In this document: positions 60,740 through 64,000 of the stretch, piece after piece | Layout: the number at the start of each line of letters is the position of its first letter | Position numbering within the stretch: position 1 is the first letter of the stretch | DNA from: Sipunculus nudus | Lineage: Eukaryota; Annelida; Sipuncula; Golfingiida; Sipunculidae | Direction of reading: 5' to 3' | DNA length: 64,000 nt | Assembly (NCBI GenBank): GCA_026874595.1 | Contig: CM049321.1 | Span: forward strand, 49,335,297 to 49,399,296 | Notes under the pieces: generated by a model | What the model saw: only the letters and a program-made list of their open reading frames with translations | Told to the model about the DNA's origin: nothing | Database searches by the model: none | Program-made: the position numbers and the translations under genes

Positions 60740-61263
60740 TGTTTTTTTTGTTAACAAATAACTATAATTTATTCCTTAAACAACCCTAACGATACAATAC
60801 ACTAAATCAATACAATTATACAGTAAAACAGCTTTATAGCAACAAGTCATTACAATCACACAGAAAGATAACGGTACAATCTCGATACCAACACCATCAC
60901 AACGATAAGTCCTTTAAATGTAATCTCTCGGAGAATGACAGTCCTGTGAAAAGTTCTTGCAACTGAAGTCCAAATGCATAAAATCCAGGAGAAAGTCTTT
61001 GAAAATGTCTAACTGCCACATTCGTTGGATAAGGTCTTAGAATCTGACATACGCTTCTGCGTCCGCTGGAATCTGCTCTGCTGTCTGCCTATATAACTTT
61101 ACACCCCAAACCGGAATCTTCCACTTCTCGAACAGTCTATATGTTCTTGCCCAATCACAGTTAACACGCGCTTCAGGAATTCTCTAGAAAGACATCGCTG
61201 TGTATCTCCACACACTAGGCTTATCACGTGACCCACGACAAGGTGTAAAACCCGAGGCTCACA
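60740..61263 (-). mobile_element. Candidate solo LTR
   Basis: The 524-base segment starts TG and ends CA on the plus strand. Read on the minus strand it has a TATA box (complement of 61090-61095, GTTATATAGG) about 170 bases in and an AATAAA poly(A) signal (complement of TTTATT, 60768-60773) near its end, in the promoter-to-poly(A) order of an LTR. No internal coding region, primer-binding site or second LTR is seen beside it. The flanking five-base words (AGAAG and TGACG) do not match, so a target-site duplication is not confirmed. Confidence 0.35.
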
Positions 61264-61399
61264 TGACGAGAGTTCAACTAGTACGGATTAAACTACACGA
61301 GTGGTCACGTGACCAACATGGCGGAGTAAAGACGTGGCGTGTAAGGTCTCCACTGAAATTTGTTAACTGTGCTGGACTTAATTACAAACAAGGACTAAT

Positions 61400-62212
61400 A
61401 TGCCGAAGTCAAATAGGAGAACCGGAAAAGCGGGAGATAAGGTTAGTGAAAGTGAGTCACTAGAGACTATTGAAACATATTTTCCCCGTGAACAAGAGGA
61501 AAATTTACCCCCTACCCCTGGGACAATGCAAATGATCGATACCAGCCATGACAGTGTGACGGCACTCGAGTCGCGCCTGACAATACTTATTACTAAAGTA
61601 CAAGAAGGAATTATGGCAGAATGCAGGAAAATACGGTCAGATTTTGATGAAAAATTTAAAACAATTGGAGAGTTTCAGGCCAGTCTCGAATTCACTCAAC
61701 AACAGGTGAAAAATATTAATGAAGAGAAAATCAAACTTGAAAAAAAAGTTCAAATTCTGGAGGAAAAAGTGGATAAATGTCAAAATGAACTTGAGGTTTT
61801 CAAAAAGAACTCATACGAAGCTATTAATCAGCTTGAAAGGCATAGCCGTGAGTATAATGTCCGGATAAAAGAAGTGAAAGAAGAAAACGGTGAAAATGTT
61901 CGTCAGAAAGCCGTGGAATGGTTAGAACAACTTGGCGCGGGGCGAGCATATGAGATCAGTGAGAAAATAGAGGTGGTACACAGGACTGGTCCAAGGAAGG
62001 ATAACAGAGATAGACATATAATTGTGAGGTTTTTCAGCAGAGAGGAAAGACGTGAAGTTCTTTATAAGACTAAAAGGAGAGGAACAGAGGGTAGAAATGT
62101 TGTGACTGGAGATCTAACAAAGATGGACCTGGAGCTAAAGAAAAGGGCAATCCCGCAAATGAACAGAGCACACAATGACGGTCTGAAGGTCAAGTTTGTG
62201 AGAGGAAAGTAA
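61400..62212 (+). CDS. L1-type ORF1 RNA-binding protein
   Basis: 270 residues. A basic, Ser-rich start (SNRRTGKAGDK) leads into a long coiled coil at about residues 55-155 (heptads through EEKIKLEKKVQILEEKV and ECRKIRSDFDEKF). An RRM-like stretch follows at about 155-220 (YNVRIKEVKEE, VVHRTG, RHIIVRFFSREERREVL), then a C-terminal domain (NVVTGDLTKMDLELKKRA and LKVKFVRGK). This is the domain order of L1-family ORF1p (Transposase_22): a trimeric, nucleic-acid-binding chaperone that coats the element RNA. The TAA at 62210 sits where the family usually continues a few residues. Downstream codons remain in frame (IIEGKQVAIE) to a TGA at 62241-62243, so the TAA is probably a late point change that trims about ten residues. 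Confidence 0.8.
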   Translation: MPKSNRRTGKAGDKVSESESLETIETYFPREQEENLPPTPGTMQMIDTSHDSVTALESRLTILITKVQEGIMAECRKIRSDFDEKFKTIGEFQASLEFTQQQVKNINEEKIKLEKKVQILEEKVDKCQNELEVFKKNSYEAINQLERHSREYNVRIKEVKEENGENVRQKAVEWLEQLGAGRAYEISEKIEVVHRTGPRKDNRDRHIIVRFFSREERREVLYKTKRRGTEGRNVVTGDLTKMDLELKKRAIPQMNRAHNDGLKVKFVRGK

Positions 62213-63855
62213 ATAATAGAAGGAAAACAAGTCGCTATTGAATGAACAGTTGGCAAATATAATGAAAAGACTGAAACCTGAACGTTCCTGCCTGCCCGTT
62301 CATTCCTTTTCAATCAAGATTAACGTTACAAGCGGCCAAGCATTCATGAATAGACTACGCTGTGGTTGGCGAGGTGATTTAGTTGGCGTCTCAGATCTAC
62401 TAGCGCCATCTACGGGAAGTGAGAAAGATTATTTTTACCAAACTGGGGGTGTTCCAGACAGGAAAGAAAGGATTGTGGTTAACTAAGACTAAAACATAAG
62501 AGGCTCTTTCAGTTCCTGTAAATTAGTCGCCTCCACTTGATTTTCTAATTTCAGGTTATTTCTTACCGGAAACATAGAACATGTTTGACTTCATTCACCA
62601 GAATGTTATGGACACATGGGTATGGACTTTCATGTTTTAAGTCTTTTAAGTTTACAGTAAGTTTATGTTTTGGGTATTAAGGGGAACTTGTTTTACGGCA
62701 GAGACCTGTTTACACTAAATTACAGTTTAGTGAATAGCGTTAGTGTAACTTGTCCGGCGTTAGGATGTATATCAGCTCTCACTATATGATTGATAATTAA
62801 ATTTGAAAGATGTGGCTCGGACCGCTTAGATTATAAATTACAGTATTGTAAGCATTTATATATAACAACTAAATATGTTTAGGGATTCTCCGGTTTGGGG
62901 TGAGGGTGATCAGGGTTATTTTGTTTCCCCCCCCCCCCCCCGCTTTCTTGGAGTAGTGAAATTATAGGCTTACTTCTTATTCTTTTCTGATCAAAGAGGG
63001 CCATGGTTTAATGATATTGCTGGAATATAAACTTAATTATCGGTATTATATTAATAATTATCAGTTTATACTTTTCAATGCATCATTTTGAAAACAAGTT
63101 GTATCAGTTATTAGTACTTAATGTTTACTTGATTGATTAAAGCTGATGGTTTAGTTATACATCCAAAACTTTGTTGAACTCCAACTGTATAGTTAAAATA
63201 TATTAAAACATAATATAGGAACAATTATGATTGAGCAGGACATGACATAAATAGAAGATAGGATAGTCAATGGTTTAAGTCCACATATGGTTGTTTATTA
63301 ACATAGATAATATACATACAAATTGATCAGGAGTATTGAGCTTAATATAATCATATATGTATATATTTCATTTGTCACAGATTCAGGTGTTAACAATGAT
63401 AATGATAAACAACAAAGACTTGCATGTATTAAGATGTGGGGGCCGGCCATGTTGGTACAAGGTGCATATCGGGCTACTTGCATCAGCAGTTAGCTCGATG
63501 ATGAATCTGCACATTCAGTTGTTAGATGTACAAATTAATGAATGTAAACAATATTTTTTTCATTGTTCAAAACTCTGTGCAGAGACATTTATGTTTTGCT
63601 GTTTGTGCGTAGTAACAATATCAGGAAACATGTGGGGTAGCAGTATAGTAATATTTATACCTGATGCAGGGTTAATGTTATTTTTATAGTCATTATGTAC
63701 ACTTTTAAAGATGTGTATTTTTGTATGGATAACAGATTATTGTTATTTAAGGAGCAGAATTTTGATAATAGAATATGGTTTATCATTGAGATGAGTATTA
63801 TGAGCATGAGCTTATTTTTAGTGTTATATTTAATTTTAATATAAAATTGTTGAGT
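62213..63855 (+). other. Long inter-ORF spacer of the LINE
   Basis: Contains the short residual tail of ORF1, a C-homopolymer at about 62927-62941 and AT-rich sequence. The 60-110-codon frames are unrecognised. L1-type elements usually have far shorter spacers, so an insertion or an unusual element structure is possible. Confidence 0.45.
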
Positions 63856-64000
63856 ATGAATGTCAGAGGGCTGAGAAATTTTAAGAAAAGAAGGGCTATT
63901 TTCAGTTGGGTAAGAGAACATAAAGCTAGTATAGCATTATTTCAAGAAACTTATAGTGAAAGTAATGATGAAAATATATGGAAAAATGAATGGGGAGGGA
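63856..64000 (+). CDS. LINE ORF2, endonuclease domain start (partial)
   Basis: The frame opens after a TGA at about 63766-63768. The first in-frame ATG is at 63856, giving MNVRGLRNFKKRRAIFSWV, then HKASIALFQETYS. The Asn of NVRGL and the Glu of FQET are the conserved active-site residues of the apurinic-like endonuclease that nicks target DNA before reverse transcription. It is cut off by the window edge after 48 codons, so reverse transcriptase and the state of the rest of the ORF cannot be judged. The nearest style is L1/Tx1. Confidence 0.75.
   Translation, partial: MNVRGLRNFKKRRAIFSWVREHKASIALFQETYSESNDENIWKNEWGG

Larger units (their letters stand above)
61264..64000 (+). mobile_element. 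L1/Tx1-like LINE, 5' half, truncated by the window edge
   Basis: Order: a 5' untranslated stretch, an L1-type ORF1 (61400-62212), a 1.64-kb spacer and the first 48 codons of an endonuclease ORF2 (63856 onward). In the 5' stretch, an E-box CACGTG (61306-61311) adjoins CCAACATGGCGGAG (61313-61326). The latter resembles a YY1 site and could be promoter sequence, as in vertebrate L1 5' ends. The exact 5' end is not defined. Confidence 0.7.

Overview
This is an AT-rich, intron-containing eukaryotic window, most likely from a marine invertebrate and plausibly a mollusc. The evidence is the metazoan GT-AG splice signals, a CARD-containing immune-type gene, an L1/Tx1-type LINE, tRNA-derived SINE-like units, a MULE-like transposase fragment and very many (AT)n tracts. 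Nothing looks bacterial. The species call is an inference from style, not from a diagnostic gene.

Layout. From 1 to 33 kb there is almost no intact coding sequence. The region holds a decayed LINE endonuclease (about 1.84-2.42 kb), an unrecognised ORF pair (3.98-4.54 kb) with a decayed paralogue at 23.6-24.0 kb, a frameshifted coding remnant (10.2-10.6 kb, minus), a strong-looking CCAAT/CRE/TATA promoter with no recognised gene (13.0 kb), a diverged 1.6-kb tandem repeat (18.9-22.2 kb), a three-copy 0.3-0.65-kb repeat (22.6, 31.0 and 32.8 kb) and a MULE-like transposase fragment (28.7-29.0 kb, minus). From 33,307 to 50,459 lies a head-to-tail, nearly identical tandem duplication of an 8.57-kb unit. 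From 50.5 to 55 kb come a MITE-like element and palindrome-marked tandem repeats. A subtilisin-like (S8) gene remnant lies at 55,016-57,381, followed by a 39-bp minisatellite (58.6-59.85 kb), a candidate solo LTR (60.7-61.3 kb, minus) and an L1/Tx1-like LINE running off the right edge.

The main result is the gene carried in each duplicated unit. Two exons encode a CARD. Two further exons encode a domain I did not recognise at first. It aligns over its whole length, with the same phase-1 intron at the same place, to the S8 subtilisin-like domain encoded at 55.0-57.4 kb. I therefore read the unit gene as a CARD fused to a catalytically dead subtilisin fold, with a paralogous, also degenerate, subtilisin-like gene 8 kb downstream of the second copy. 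Both copies of the CARD gene share an in-frame TAG at the end of CARD exon 1, directly before a GC-type splice donor. The subtilisin-like gene carries one in-frame TGA and lacks the expected catalytic Asp and His. These could be inactivated immune genes, pseudoprotease adaptors, or one CARD-S8-S8 gene whose 5' half was duplicated. Transcript data would separate these readings.
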